Under the pieces are notes generated by a model that saw only the letters and a program-made list of their open reading frames with translations, searched no databases and was not told the DNA's origin. From positions 248,001 to 312,000 of the forward strand of contig JACKKB010000004.1 of assembly GCA_020637635.1 (NCBI GenBank): DNA of 64,000 bases, given 5' to 3'. The stretch is from Albidovulum sp. (GTDB taxonomy: Bacteria; Pseudomonadota; Alphaproteobacteria; Rhodobacterales; Rhodobacteraceae). The translations under genes and the position numbers were made by a program. Below are positions 1 through 8,169 of this stretch, piece by piece. The first letter of the stretch is position 1, and every line of letters starts with the position of its first letter.

Positions 1-1068
1 AACCCCCGCGACCGCCCCCTCGGCGCCGACCGCGGCGGCGACGGCGGCGAGCATCCGGCTCTTGCCGGCACCGTTCGCGCCGAGCACGACGACGCGGTCG
101 CCGGGCTCGATCCAGCGCCGCCCGCTGCGGTATAGCGCGCGGCCGTCGGGCGCGGCGATCACGGCATCCTCGAAGGTCACGAGCGCACGCGCGTGGCTTC
201 CCGCCCCGTCGAGCCGGATCCGCCCGGCCGAGCCATCTCTCCAGGCCGGCCGCGCCGCCTCCTCGATCCGATCGGCGCGCTCGCTCAACTGCCTGGTCTT
301 GACCGTCAGAAGATCGCTGCCCGAGTTGATGCCGATGTTCTTCAGCTTGGCCGCCTGCCGGCGCAGCTGCGCGGCCGCCTTCATCTCGGTCTCGAATCGC
401 CGCGCCTCGGCCGCGTCCACCTCGTCGAGCGCGGCCCGTGCGCGGCCGTAGGGCAGCGCGAAATCGCGCGACCCCGCTGCGCGCAGGAAGAGCGTCCGGT
501 TCGTGACCCGGTCGAGAAAGGCGCGGTCGTGGCTTGCCACGATCAGCGGAAAGTTGCGCGGCAGGGCGGCGATCCAGCGTTCCAGAAATCCGATGCGGCC
601 AAGGTCGAGATGGTTCGTGGGCTCGTCCATCAAGAGCAGATCGGGCTCGCCCACCCAGACCCGAGCCAGGAGCACGATGCGCTGCCAACCACCCGACAAC
701 GTGCCGATCTGGGCGCCCTGCAGCGCCTCCGGAACGGCGAGCGCATCGAGCGCCACGTCGGCCCGCCAGCCTTCGTAGTCGGCCGCTTCGGGCCCGAGCC
801 CGCCCAGAACCGCATCGCGCACCGTCTGCCCGGCCAGACCCTCGGGCAGCGCCTGAGTCAGATGGCCGATCTTCAGGCCGCGGGCGCGCACGACACTGCC
901 CTCGGTCGGCTCCGCGCGGCCCTCGATCAGCCGCAGGAGCGTCGACTTGCCGCGCCCGTTCGCGGCCACGAGGCCAAGCCGGTCGCCGGCGCCAAGGCTC
1001 AGCGTGAGGCCGGAAAAAAGCGGCGCGCCGATCGTCACGCCAAGCTCGGTCAGGGAAAGAAGGGTCAT
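1..1068 (-). CDS. ABC-F family ATPase (3' end outside window)
   Basis: Soluble ABC-F protein with two ATP-binding cassettes and no membrane domain. Known ABC-F members act on ribosomes (translation factors or antibiotic protection) rather than as transporters. The ATG at 1066-1068 gives an N-terminus MTLLSLTELG, and the first Walker A (AANGRGKST) lies at about residues 35-43. A second Walker A (GANGAGKS) is near residue 330, just before the window edge, so the second Walker B and the tail are missing. The first 356 residues are open without a stop. The subfamily (Uup, EttA, YheS or a small Rhodobacterales type) cannot be fixed from this part. Confidence 0.88.
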   Translation of the reverse strand, partial: MTLLSLTELGVTIGAPLFSGLTLSLGAGDRLGLVAANGRGKSTLLRLIEGRAEPTEGSVVRARGLKIGHLTQALPEGLAGQTVRDAVLGGLGPEAADYEGWRADVALDALAVPEALQGAQIGTLSGGWQRIVLLARVWVGEPDLLLMDEPTNHLDLGRIGFLERWIAALPRNFPLIVASHDRAFLDRVTNRTLFLRAAGSRDFALPYGRARAALDEVDAAEARRFETEMKAAAQLRRQAAKLKNIGINSGSDLLTVKTRQLSERADRIEEAARPAWRDGSAGRIRLDGAGSHARALVTFEDAVIAAPDGRALYRSGRRWIEPGDRVVVLGANGAGKSRMLAAVAAAVGAEGAVAGV

Positions 1069-1306
1069 TGCGTCTCTCTGCCTTGGGTCGCACCGGGCGA
1101 CCATATCGTGGTCGGGCGTGCCTTGCGGCGCCCCCCCCTGAGGCAGATCAGGACAGCAGTGTCACTCCGACCCGCCCCGCGTGCCGTCACACGGGGCAGA
1201 GACAGGTCCGTAGGTCAATCGCCGGGCAATGCTCAAGCCGGCCTCCCTTCTGGTTCGCGCCCAGTCTGGCCCGCGGCCGTCGCGCGATCAAGCCCTCCCG
1301 GGGCCC

Positions 1307-2212
1307 TCAAAGGCGCTGCAGCTTCACCGGTTCGCTCCGCGCCAGCCGCAGGAAATGCGCCATGAAGGGTCGCGTCGCATCCTCTTCGCGGGTTGCCGCA
1401 TAGACCCGCTTGCTGAGCCCCGCCCGGGTGAGCGGCCGCGTCACATAGTCGGGCTGGCCGCGGATCGCGCGCACCACCCAGTCCGGCAGCACGGCCACGC
1501 CGCGGTCCGAGGCCACCAGCATCAGGATCACCGCCGTCAGTTCCACCTGCCGGACGGCCCGCGGCTCGACCCGGGCCGGCGTCAGGAGCAGGCTGAACAC
1601 ATCCAGTCGCGCACGTTCCATCGGATAGGTGATGAGAACCTGGTCGCGAAAGTCCTCGGCCTCGACATGATCCCTTTCGGACAAGGGGTTGGAACGCGCG
1701 GCAACGAAGGTTGGCGCGTAGTCGAAGAGCGGGTTGAAGATCACGCCTGCAAGCGCCTCGGGATCCGAAGAGATCACCAGATCGACCTCCTCGCGTGCCA
1801 GCGCCGGCAGCGCCTCGAAGGCAAGGCCGGGGCGGATGTCGACATCGACCTCGGGCCAGGAATGGCGGAACTTCTCGAGCACCGGAAAGAGCCAGTCGAA
1901 ACAGGCGTGGCATTCGATCGCGATATGGAGCCGCCCGCTCTTGCCGGCACGAAGCGCGCGGAACTCCTCGCTCAGCGCCGCCATCTCGGGCAGCACCCGC
2001 TCGGCCGTCCTGAGGAGCCGCTGGCCGGCTGCGGAGAGCCGCAGGGGCCGCGTCCGGCGCACGAAGAGCTCGACCCCGGCCTGGTCCTCCATCGCCTTGA
2101 TCTGGTGCGACAACGCCGACTGGGTGATGTTCAGGCTCTCGGCCGCCCGGGCGAGCCCGCCGGTATCGTGGATCGCCTTGACGGTGCGGAGATGGCGCAG
2201 GTCGAGATGCAT
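1307..2212 (-). CDS. metR: LysR-family methionine regulator MetR
   Basis: LysR-type transcriptional activator of 301 residues. The N-terminal winged helix-turn-helix lies at about residues 1-60 (the AESLNITQSALSHQIKAMED region). The effector domain carries the MetR-specific stretch IAIECHACFDWLFPVLEKF followed by DLVISSD and the LITYPMERARLDV motif, which match E. coli MetR closely. MetR senses homocysteine and controls methyl-group genes. It is transcribed divergently from metF with only 91 bp between the two starts, the usual arrangement of a LysR regulator and its target. Autoregulation from the shared gap is expected. Confidence 0.92.
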   Translation of the reverse strand: MHLDLRHLRTVKAIHDTGGLARAAESLNITQSALSHQIKAMEDQAGVELFVRRTRPLRLSAAGQRLLRTAERVLPEMAALSEEFRALRAGKSGRLHIAIECHACFDWLFPVLEKFRHSWPEVDVDIRPGLAFEALPALAREEVDLVISSDPEALAGVIFNPLFDYAPTFVAARSNPLSERDHVEAEDFRDQVLITYPMERARLDVFSLLLTPARVEPRAVRQVELTAVILMLVASDRGVAVLPDWVVRAIRGQPDYVTRPLTRAGLSKRVYAATREEDATRPFMAHFLRLARSEPVKLQRL

Positions 2213-2230
2213 GAATTTTAGCGTTCTTCA
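2212..2230. promoter_or_regulatory. Possible MetR box in the metR-metF gap
   Basis: An inverted repeat TGAA-N11-TTCA overlaps the metR start codon and faces metF. The E. coli MetR consensus is TGAA-N5-TTCA, so the half-sites match but the spacing is longer. The T-N11-A core generally seen in LysR sites is present. The AT-rich stretch 2213-2270 must hold both promoters, but I cannot assign their hexamers. Confidence 0.3.
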
Positions 2231-2303
2231 TGTTGATGATTAGGATTATGAATTTGTCTCACGGAAATCGGCATGACACAAGGTCTGCAACAGAGGACAC
2301 ATC

Positions 2304-3170
2304 ATGCAGACACCGCGTATCTCCTTCGAGTTCTTCCCGCCGCAAACCCTCGACGCCTCGTTCCGGCTCTGGGACACGGTGCAGACGCTGGCGCCGCTGA
2401 AGCCCGGCTTCGTCTCGGTGACCTACGGCGCCGGCGGCACCACCCGCAAGCTCACGCATGAGGCGGTGACGACGCTTGGCGCCAACTTCGGGCTGAATGT
2501 CGCCGCTCACCTGACCTGCGTCGATGCCAGCCGCGAAGAGACGCTGGCCATCGCCGAGACCTATGCCGAAGCGGGCGTGACCGAGATCGTGGCGCTGCGC
2601 GGCGATGCGCCGAAGGGCGCCGCGCGTTTCACCGCCCGCCCGGACGGTTTCGCCAGTTCGATCGAGCTGATCGAGGCGCTGGCCGCGACCGGCCGCTTCA
2701 AGCTCAGCGTCGGCGCCTATCCCGAAGCGCATCCCGAAGCCGACAATCCGGCCGCGAACGTCGCCTGGCTGAAGCGCAAGATCGACGCCGGCGCCAGTTC
2801 GGCGATCACCCAGTTCTTCTTCGAGGCCGAGACGTTCTTCCGCTTCCGCGATGCCTGCGAGAAGGCCGGCATCGACGCGCCGATCATTCCCGGCATCCTG
2901 CCGATCACGTCGTGGTCGGGCGCCAGGCGCTTTGCCGAACGCTGCGGCACCACGGTCCCGCAGTGGCTGGACGAAGCCTTCACCGCGGCCCATCGCGATG
3001 GCCGCGAAGAGCTGCTGGCGACCGCGCTCGCGACCGAACTGTGCGACGACCTTCTGGAAGGCGGCGTCGAGGACCTGCATTTCTACACGCTGAACCGGCC
3101 GCATCTGACGCGCGACATCTGCTTCGCGCTCGGCATCGTCCCGGAAGTATCCCTGCAGAACGTCGCCTGA
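2304..3170 (+). CDS. metF: 5,10-methylenetetrahydrofolate reductase
   Basis: FAD-dependent reductase making 5-methyl-THF for methionine synthesis. The 288 residues match the usual bacterial MetF length (about 290). The N-terminal FEFFPP motif (residues 8-13) contains the catalytic Glu at 9. FVSVTYGAGGTTR, AHLTCV, ALRGD, and the flavin/folate-binding QFFFE and GILPI segments follow in the normal order. An SD-like GAGGA precedes the ATG. Its divergent neighbour metR is the likely activator. Confidence 0.95.
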   Translation: MQTPRISFEFFPPQTLDASFRLWDTVQTLAPLKPGFVSVTYGAGGTTRKLTHEAVTTLGANFGLNVAAHLTCVDASREETLAIAETYAEAGVTEIVALRGDAPKGAARFTARPDGFASSIELIEALAATGRFKLSVGAYPEAHPEADNPAANVAWLKRKIDAGASSAITQFFFEAETFFRFRDACEKAGIDAPIIPGILPITSWSGARRFAERCGTTVPQWLDEAFTAAHRDGREELLATALATELCDDLLEGGVEDLHFYTLNRPHLTRDICFALGIVPEVSLQNVA

Positions 3171-3188
3171 GCGGGCGCGTTTCTGCCT

Positions 3189-3221
3189 CGGCCCCGGACC
3201 CCCGGTTCGGGGCCGTTCTTT
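3189..3221 (+). terminator. Terminator after metF
   Basis: An 8-bp stem CGGCCCCG/CGGGGCCG closes an 11-nt loop, starts 19 bases after the metF stop, and is followed by TTCTTT. Confidence 0.6.
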
Positions 3222-3281
3222 GCTGTGCCGGCGGAGGACCCGCGCCCCCGCAAACCCCGACCCGCAATCCGCTGAAACGCA

Positions 3282-3307
3282 GAAGGCCGCGCGGTTGCGC
3301 GGCCTTC
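3282..3307 (-). terminator. Terminator after rpmG
   Basis: A perfect 11-bp stem GAAGGCCGCGC/GCGCGGCCTTC with a 4-base loop lies 20 bases beyond the rpmG stop. The T-tract on the rpmG strand is short (GCGTTTC). Confidence 0.6.
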
Positions 3308-3327
3308 GGGTGTCGGTGCGGCCGATC

Positions 3328-3495
3328 CTACTTGATCTTGCCTTCCTTGTATTCGACATGTTCGCGCTTGACCGGGTCGTACTTCCGCACGACCATCTTC
3401 TCGGTCATGGTGCGGGCATTCTTCTTGGTCACGTAGAAGTGCCCGGTGCCCGCCGTCGAGTTCAGACGGATCTTGATCGTCGTCGGCTTCGCCAT
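3328..3495 (-). CDS. rpmG: 50S ribosomal protein L33
   Basis: A 55-residue basic protein beginning MAKPTTIKIRLNSTAGTGHF and ending EYKEGKIK, the typical alphaproteobacterial L33 without the zinc-binding cysteines (C- form). L33 is a component of the large ribosomal subunit near the E-site tRNA. AGGAG lies 8 bases upstream of the ATG. It is a single-gene unit with its own hairpin downstream. Confidence 0.96.
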   Translation of the reverse strand: MAKPTTIKIRLNSTAGTGHFYVTKKNARTMTEKMVVRKYDPVKREHVEYKEGKIK

Positions 3496-3631
3496 CGTCG
3501 TTCTCCTGGTGCCGGACGGCGAACCGCCCGCGAAATCCTTGAAGCCCGCCTTTTACGCGAGGCGGATACGGAGTCAACCGCAAAACCGGGGGCAAGGCGG
3601 ATTTCCGGCCCTGCGCCAGGGGGCCTACGGC

Positions 3632-4336
3632 TCAGGCCCCGGGCGCCGACTTGCCCATCGCGGCATGCAGGCTCGCCACCGTTCCGGCCGAAAGGCCAAG
3701 CGCGGTCGCCAGCTGCGCCAGATAGGCCTGTTCGGCCGGCGTGTCGACGGTGATCGCCATGAGCGAGGTCGAATAGACCTGCTCGCGCATCGTCGTGCCC
3801 GCCTCGGTGGCAAGCGCCGCGACATCGAGCGGGGCGTCAAGCTCGGCCTGGACGAAGGCGATCTCCTCGTCGCTCGCATCCTTGAGGTGATCCATGATCT
3901 TGGCGCGCTCGTCGGCGTCGATCTCGCCGTCGGCCTTGGCGGCCTGGATCATCGCCCGGATCATGAGCTTGGCATTGGCCTCGTTGATCGGCGCCGCGGG
4001 CGTGGCGCCCGAGATCGTCTCCATCATGTTGCCCATCGCCTTGCCGCCGGCCGCCGCGGCGCCGCTCATCGAGGCGATGAGGCCGCCGATGCCGGCCTCG
4101 GCGGCCTCGCCGGCGCTGCCGAACTTCTCGTACATGTCACGCACCATCTTGCCGCCGCCCGGCAGCCCCATCTTTTCGGCCTGCTCCGCCCATTGGTCGA
4201 CCGCACCGCCCGGTGCGCCGGCCTTGCTCATCGCGTCCTTCACGCCGGACATGCCGCCCATCTGCTTGTACTTCGAATAGCCCCGCGCGGCGGCGAAGCC
4301 GACGGCGAGCGTGGCGAGGGTCTTGACGAAACTCAT
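3632..4336 (-). CDS. DUF533 / TerB-like protein
   Basis: A 234-residue protein. It opens with a short hydrophobic N-terminus (about residues 4-18, SFVKTLATLAVGFAAARGY). A Gly/Ala/Met-rich middle follows. The C-terminal half (from about residue 120) resembles the TerB/DUF533 helical fold: KLMIRAMIQAAKADGEID is the signature acidic helix pair. Related YebE-type inner-membrane proteins are of unknown function. The ATG at 4334-4336 has GGGAG upstream and is preferred to an in-frame ATG 72 bases earlier, which has no SD. No ter genes are next to it. Confidence 0.8.
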   Translation of the reverse strand: MSFVKTLATLAVGFAAARGYSKYKQMGGMSGVKDAMSKAGAPGGAVDQWAEQAEKMGLPGGGKMVRDMYEKFGSAGEAAEAGIGGLIASMSGAAAAGGKAMGNMMETISGATPAAPINEANAKLMIRAMIQAAKADGEIDADERAKIMDHLKDASDEEIAFVQAELDAPLDVAALATEAGTTMREQVYSTSLMAITVDTPAEQAYLAQLATALGLSAGTVASLHAAMGKSAPGA

Positions 4337-4437
4337 GGCAGATACTCCCTGTGAAACCTGCGCCAGTGTAACGCGACAAACGCAACGCGCATCCGATTTC
4401 GGGACCACGGCGCGGACAAAACCGCGTCACCGCCCGC

Positions 4438-4941
4438 TCAGCCCGACTTTTCCACCCGTCCACGCACCCCGTCCCAGGCACCGGGGCGCAACGCGAGACC
4501 GAGAACCCGGTCGGGGTTCGTGGGCGGCGGCATCTCCACGCCCTCGAGCCTCGCGAATCCGAACCGCCGGTAATAGGGCGCATCGCCCACCAGAAGGACG
4601 CGTTCCCAGCCGAGCCGGACCGCCTCCGCGAGGCTCTCGCGCAGCAGCAGCGCGCCGAGCCCCTCGCCCTGCCGCGTCGGGTGCACCGCGACCGGGCCGA
4701 GAAGCAGCACCCGCTGCCCGGCAACCCGCACCGGCCAGTAGCGGATCACCGCCGCCAGAACACCGGGCGCCTCGCTGCCCGGATCGCCGTCGCGCAGGGT
4801 CAGGCAGAGTTCGGCCACCTTGTCCACGCCGTCGCGCAGCCGGTAGGAGGAAAGCGCCGTCCGCCCCGGGGCGAAGCAGAGGTCATAGAGCGCCTCGACC
4901 TCCCAGTAGTCGTCGTCGGTCTCCTCCTCCAGCCTGTACAC
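4438..4941 (-). CDS. GNAT-family N-acetyltransferase
   Basis: Acetyl-CoA-dependent acyltransferase. The acetyl-CoA-binding motif A is LGPVAVHPTRQGEGLGALLL, followed by the YYRRFGFARLEGV segment common to YhbS-like enzymes. The N-terminal VEALYDLCFAPGRTALSSYR is conserved in Rhodobacterales homologues. I prefer the GTG at 4941 (167 residues) because it has an AGGAGG upstream and a homologue-like N-terminus. An ATG at 4983 would add 14 residues but lacks an SD. The substrate is unknown. It is divergent from the flavin reductase gene at 5019. Confidence 0.85.
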   Translation of the reverse strand: MYRLEEETDDDYWEVEALYDLCFAPGRTALSSYRLRDGVDKVAELCLTLRDGDPGSEAPGVLAAVIRYWPVRVAGQRVLLLGPVAVHPTRQGEGLGALLLRESLAEAVRLGWERVLLVGDAPYYRRFGFARLEGVEMPPPTNPDRVLGLALRPGAWDGVRGRVEKSG

Positions 4942-5018
4942 CCCGGGCGCGCTCCCTCCTGCACTTGCATTCGCCCCTAACATGCGGGCAGGGTCCGTTC
5001 AAATCGATTGAGGTCCCG

Positions 5019-5603
5019 ATGTTCTACCGCCCCGAGGACGGCCACGGCCTGCCCCACAACCCCTTCAGCGCCATCGTTTCGCCGCGCCCGATCGCCTGGG
5101 TCTCGACCCGCGGCAGCTCCGGCGACAACCTCGCCCCCTATTCCTTCTTCAACGCCGTGGCATACACGCCGCCGCAGGTGATGTTCGCCTCGACGAACGA
5201 AAAGGACAGCCTGCTGAACATCAGGGAAACCGGGGTCTTCGCCATCAATATCGTCGCCTTCGCGGCGCGCGAGGCGATGAACCTGACCTCGGGCACCTAT
5301 CCCGAGGGCACCGACGAATTCACGCTCGCCGGAGTCGCGCGCGCCGAATGCGTCACCGTCCCCTGCCCCCGCGTCGCCGATGCGCCCGCAACGCTCGAAT
5401 GCCGGCTGAGCGAGACCCTGCGCCTGAAGGGCGCCGACAATCACCTGATCCTCGGCGAGGTCACGGGCATTCACCTGCGCGACGACTGCCTCGTCGACGG
5501 CCGTTTCGAGGTGACGCGTTTCGTCCCGGTCGCGCGCGGCGGCTACCACGACTATTCCGCCGTCCGAGAGACGTTCGAGATGATCCGCCCCGGCAGAGGC
5601 TGA
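5019..5603 (+). CDS. Flavin reductase-like FMN-binding protein
   Basis: A 194-residue protein of the flavin reductase-like split-barrel family. The motifs IVSPRPIAWVSTRG (about residues 19-32) and NLAPYSFFNAVAYTPPQVMF are the typical FMN-binding strands, and the fold continues to the C-terminal RGGYHDYS. Members use FMN or NAD(P)H:flavin reduction, but the partner oxygenase is unknown. The start is the ATG with GAGG upstream. The OsmC gene follows 61 bases later, possibly co-transcribed. Confidence 0.85.
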   Translation: MFYRPEDGHGLPHNPFSAIVSPRPIAWVSTRGSSGDNLAPYSFFNAVAYTPPQVMFASTNEKDSLLNIRETGVFAINIVAFAAREAMNLTSGTYPEGTDEFTLAGVARAECVTVPCPRVADAPATLECRLSETLRLKGADNHLILGEVTGIHLRDDCLVDGRFEVTRFVPVARGGYHDYSAVRETFEMIRPGRG

Positions 5604-5664
5604 GGGCCTTGCGCAGGCCGCGGCCCGTCGTCATGGTCCAGCCGGCAAACCCAGGAGAAAATCG

Positions 5665-6087
5665 ATGAAAGCGCGCGTGAAATGGGCCGAGGCCCGCAGC
5701 TTCCTCGGCGAGGTCGAAAGCGGCCACAAGATCGCCTTCGGCGCCGCCTATGGCGAAACCGGGCTGAAGCCGGGCCCGAGCCCGATGGAGCTTCTGCTGA
5801 TCGGCACCGGCGGCTGCGCCGCCTATGATGTCGTCCATATCCTCGAGAAGGGACGCGAGCCCGTCGTGGATTGCGTCGTCGAGCTTGAGGCCGATCGCGC
5901 CGAGACCGAGCCAAAGGTCTTCACCCGCATCCACATGCATTTCATCGTCAAGGGACCCGGGCTCGACGCGAAGAAGGCCGAGCGCGCCGTCGCCCTCTCG
6001 GCCGAAAAATATTGCTCGGCCTCGGCGATGATGGCGGCGAGCGCCACCGTCACGCATGACGTCGAGGTGATCGACACCCTGGCCTGA
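5665..6087 (+). CDS. OsmC-family peroxide-handling protein
   Basis: A 140-residue OsmC/Ohr-superfamily protein closest in layout to YhfA. Two redox cysteines are visible: C51 in the helix start IGTGGCAAYDVV and C117 in AEKYCSASAMM, the pair used to reduce hydroperoxides in this superfamily. SPMELLL precedes the first cysteine as usual. GGAG is upstream of the ATG. The gene converges on rpsD across a shared terminator region. Confidence 0.9.
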   Translation: MKARVKWAEARSFLGEVESGHKIAFGAAYGETGLKPGPSPMELLLIGTGGCAAYDVVHILEKGREPVVDCVVELEADRAETEPKVFTRIHMHFIVKGPGLDAKKAERAVALSAEKYCSASAMMAASATVTHDVEVIDTLA

Positions 6088-6098
6088 GGGCTTCCCCG

Positions 6099-6149
6099 GC
6101 AAGCGAAAAGGGCCGGCAAACGAAAAGGGCCGGCAAACGAAAAGGGCCG
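6099..6149. repeat. 17-nt tandem repeat, three copies
   Basis: The unit GCAAACGAAAAGGGCCG occurs three times back to back (the first copy has one base changed). Read on the minus strand, each unit is the 3' arm plus T-tract of the rpsD terminator. Confidence 0.9.
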
Positions 6150-6166
6150 CGGCGATGCCGCGGCCC
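6144..6166 (-). terminator. rpsD terminator (possibly bidirectional)
   Basis: A perfect 10-bp stem GGGCCGCGGC/GCCGCGGCCC with a 3-base loop. It is followed on the minus strand by TTTTCGTTTG. It lies between the convergent osmC-like and rpsD genes. Confidence 0.8.
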
Positions 6167-6194
6167 CTTCGCTACGATCCGGCCCGCAGGCAGA

Positions 6195-6815
6195 TCAGTT
6201 CTTGGCGTAGAATTCGACGACGAGGTTCGGTTCCATCTGCACCGCGTAGGGCACATCGCCGAGCGAGGGCGTGCGCACGAAGGTCGCGGTCATCTTGGAA
6301 TGGTCGGCCTCGATGTAGTCGGGCACGTCCCGCTCGGCCAGACCCACGGCCTCGAGCACCAGCGCAAGCTGCCGCGACTTGTCGCGGACGGCGATCACGT
6401 CGCCTTCCTTGACGCGGTAGGAGGGGATGTTCACCCGGCGACCGTTCACGGTGACGTGGCCGTGGTTCACGAACTGGCGCGCGGCAAAGACGGTCGGCAC
6501 GAATTTCGCGCGGTAGACGACGGCGTCGAGACGGCGCTCCAGGAGGCCGATCAGGTTTTCGCCGGTGTCGCCCTTCACACGCTCCGCTTCCGCATAGATG
6601 CGGCGGAACTGCTTTTCGGTCAGGTCGCCGTAATAGCCCTTCAGCTTCTGCTTGGCGCGCAGCTGCGTGCCGAAGTCCGACAGCTTGTTCTTGCGGCGCT
6701 GGCCGTGCTGGCCGGGGCCGTATTCACGCTTGTTGACCGGGGATTTCGGACGGCCCCAGATGTTTTCGCCCATCCGGCGGTCGATCTTGTACTTGGCAGA
6801 GGTGCGTTTGGTCAC
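6195..6815 (-). CDS. rpsD: 30S ribosomal protein S4
   Basis: Small-subunit assembly protein binding the 5' domain of 16S rRNA. Exactly 206 residues, the standard S4 length. The start is a GTG (TKRTSAKYKIDRRMG follows) with AAGGAGA 7 bases upstream. Upstream in-frame codons are leader sequence. The S4 RNA-binding domain (LERRLDAVVYRAKF, VNHGHVTVNGRRVNIPSYRVK) lies at about residues 97-160. It is monocistronic, with its own strong promoter, a long structured leader and a terminator. Confidence 0.97.
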   Translation of the reverse strand: MTKRTSAKYKIDRRMGENIWGRPKSPVNKREYGPGQHGQRRKNKLSDFGTQLRAKQKLKGYYGDLTEKQFRRIYAEAERVKGDTGENLIGLLERRLDAVVYRAKFVPTVFAARQFVNHGHVTVNGRRVNIPSYRVKEGDVIAVRDKSRQLALVLEAVGLAERDVPDYIEADHSKMTATFVRTPSLGDVPYAVQMEPNLVVEFYAKN

Positions 6816-6957
6816 CGCTGATCTCCTTCTGTGGGTCGCCGCCAAGGGGGCGGCTGTGAAGGGCGTTGTCCTTTCCCCGGATCGGGTCCGGGGCGACAGG
6901 GTCCCCCTTGCGGGGTCCACCAACACCAAATGAAATGCCCCGGCGATTCACCGGGAC
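6816..6957 (-). promoter_or_regulatory. Structured 5' leader of rpsD
   Basis: About 140 nt of untranslated leader separates the predicted start site from the GTG. Three hairpins are visible: 6939-6955 (CCCGG/CCGGG), 6900-6918 (GGACCCC/GGGGACC approximately) and 6875-6893 (CCCCGGA/TCCGGGG). The SD itself lies downstream of them. S4 represses its own mRNA in other bacteria by binding leader structures, so this may be an autoregulatory site. Confidence 0.45.
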
Positions 6958-6963
6958 GGGCGG

Positions 6964-6991
6964 CTTATACAGGCTCGCCCGACCGAGTCAA
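6964..6991 (-). promoter_or_regulatory. rpsD promoter
   Basis: TTGACT, 16 bp, TATAAG: close to the sigma-70 consensus and unusually AT-rich for this region. Confidence 0.7.
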
Positions 6992-7381
6992 GCGCCACCG
7001 GGGCCGCGCCGCGGCGGGCCGCCCCAGGCGCAGGAGCGCCGCGTGCGGGAGCCTGGCCAGACGCGGCGTCCCCGGGGCGCCGCGACCGGCGCGAAACCGA
7101 AGATGTCGACCGGCCGCGGCCGAGCGCGCGGGAGGAGAGCATCTTCGCCCTTTCCCGGACATCGGGTTCGGGCAAGAAGGGAGCCATGGCCGGCCTGAGC
7201 GCGACCGGGACCGCGATGGTCATCACCATCGGATCAGAAAAGTCCATGTGCTTCTCCGGCAGGCGCGCCCGTTCCTGGCCGCTTCGGGATCCGCCCGCAC
7301 CCCGACCGATCCGCGCAGGGCGCCGGAACGGAGACGGAGGCCCCTTCGGGACCCCCGCTTTGGTCGCAGCCGGGCATGGCC
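6992..7381. other. Non-coding stretch upstream of rpsD
   Basis: About 390 bases between the rpsD promoter and the stop of the triple DUF1344 gene. No reading frame has a plausible start and codon pattern, and I see no RNA gene. A weak GC hairpin near 7340-7358 may end the DUF1344 transcript. Confidence 0.4.
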
Positions 7382-8044
7382 TCAGCTCTTGCCGCCGTTC
7401 GCGTCGCTCGGGATCACGTCGAAGGCCTGCCGCACCCCGCCGGTCTCGTTCCACTGGATCATCACCACGTCGCCGACCTTGAGACCGCCCAGGTGGACGT
7501 CCTTGGCCACCTGATAGCTGCTGCCATCGGCAAGCGCGATGGTCCGCGCGCCCTCGTCGATCGCCTTGATCGCTGCGGTTGCATCCTGGCCGCCGACCGG
7601 GCTGACCGAAAGCGCCTCCTCACCCTTGCCGGCGCGGTCCCAGGTGACCATCACCCGGTCGCCCGCCTTCAGCCCGCCGATCTTGACATCCCTGGCAAGC
7701 GTGAAGCTGCGTCCGCTGGCGAGCGTGATCATGCGTGAACCCTCGTCGGCGGACTTGATCTTGCCGACGATGGCCATGCTGCCCGCGGGCGCGATCGCGA
7801 CAACCTCGCGACCCTCGCCCGCCGGCGCCCAGGAAATCACCACCCGGTCGCCCGGCTTGAATCCGTCAAGACCGATCGAACTGTCGACCGAAAAGGCGCC
7901 GCCGTCGGTCAGCGCAAGCTGGTGCGCGCCGGCATCGACCGACATCAATGTCCCGGTCAAGTCGTTGTCGGCCGCGAATGCGACCCCGCCGGCGCCGAGG
8001 CCGAGGCTCAGAGAAGCGGCAACCAGGGTCAGTTTGCGTGTCAT
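7382..8044 (-). CDS. Secreted protein with three DUF1344-like repeats
   Basis: A 220-residue exported protein. A signal peptide (about residues 1-25, hydrophobic core ending GGVAFAA) is followed by three tandem copies of a roughly 60-residue module. Each copy reads as a GxIxSxDxGxxxIxLxxGxxF strand pair, then (G)LKxGDRVxxxW. The copies start near residues 27, 90 and 150. DUF1344 proteins normally have one copy and are about 80-90 residues. Their function is unknown; the fold is probably a small beta-barrel. A single-copy paralogue lies immediately upstream on the same strand. The start is the ATG with GAGT upstream. Confidence 0.85.
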   Translation of the reverse strand: MTRKLTLVAASLSLGLGAGGVAFAADNDLTGTLMSVDAGAHQLALTDGGAFSVDSSIGLDGFKPGDRVVISWAPAGEGREVVAIAPAGSMAIVGKIKSADEGSRMITLASGRSFTLARDVKIGGLKAGDRVMVTWDRAGKGEEALSVSPVGGQDATAAIKAIDEGARTIALADGSSYQVAKDVHLGGLKVGDVVMIQWNETGGVRQAFDVIPSDANGGKS

Positions 8045-8125
8045 GTCAAAACTCCTCAATCGGGGCCATCGCCCCGGGTCCAGCGGGTGCCGGTAGTGCC
8101 GCGCCGGCTTTCCTGGCGCTGGCGG

Positions 8126-8169
8126 GTAACGGCCCCGCATTGGAGATGGGGGGATACAGATGCCGTTAC
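8126..8169. promoter_or_regulatory. Inverted repeat upstream of the triple DUF1344 gene
   Basis: GTAACGGC (8126-8133) and its exact complement GCCGTTAC (8162-8169) sit 28 bp apart, upstream of the start at 8044. A further palindrome CTGTTAACAG (8239-8248) is followed by GGTTACGG, repeating the GTTAC core. The rest of the 311-base gap 8045-8355 shows no gene. Confidence 0.35.

Noticed and set aside
2213..2303. SAM/SAH-type riboswitch ahead of metF
   Set aside because: The leader is short and lacks the conserved stems; regulation by MetR explains the arrangement better.
6099..6149. CRISPR-like array
   Set aside because: The three 17-nt units are contiguous with no spacers, and no cas genes occur in the window.
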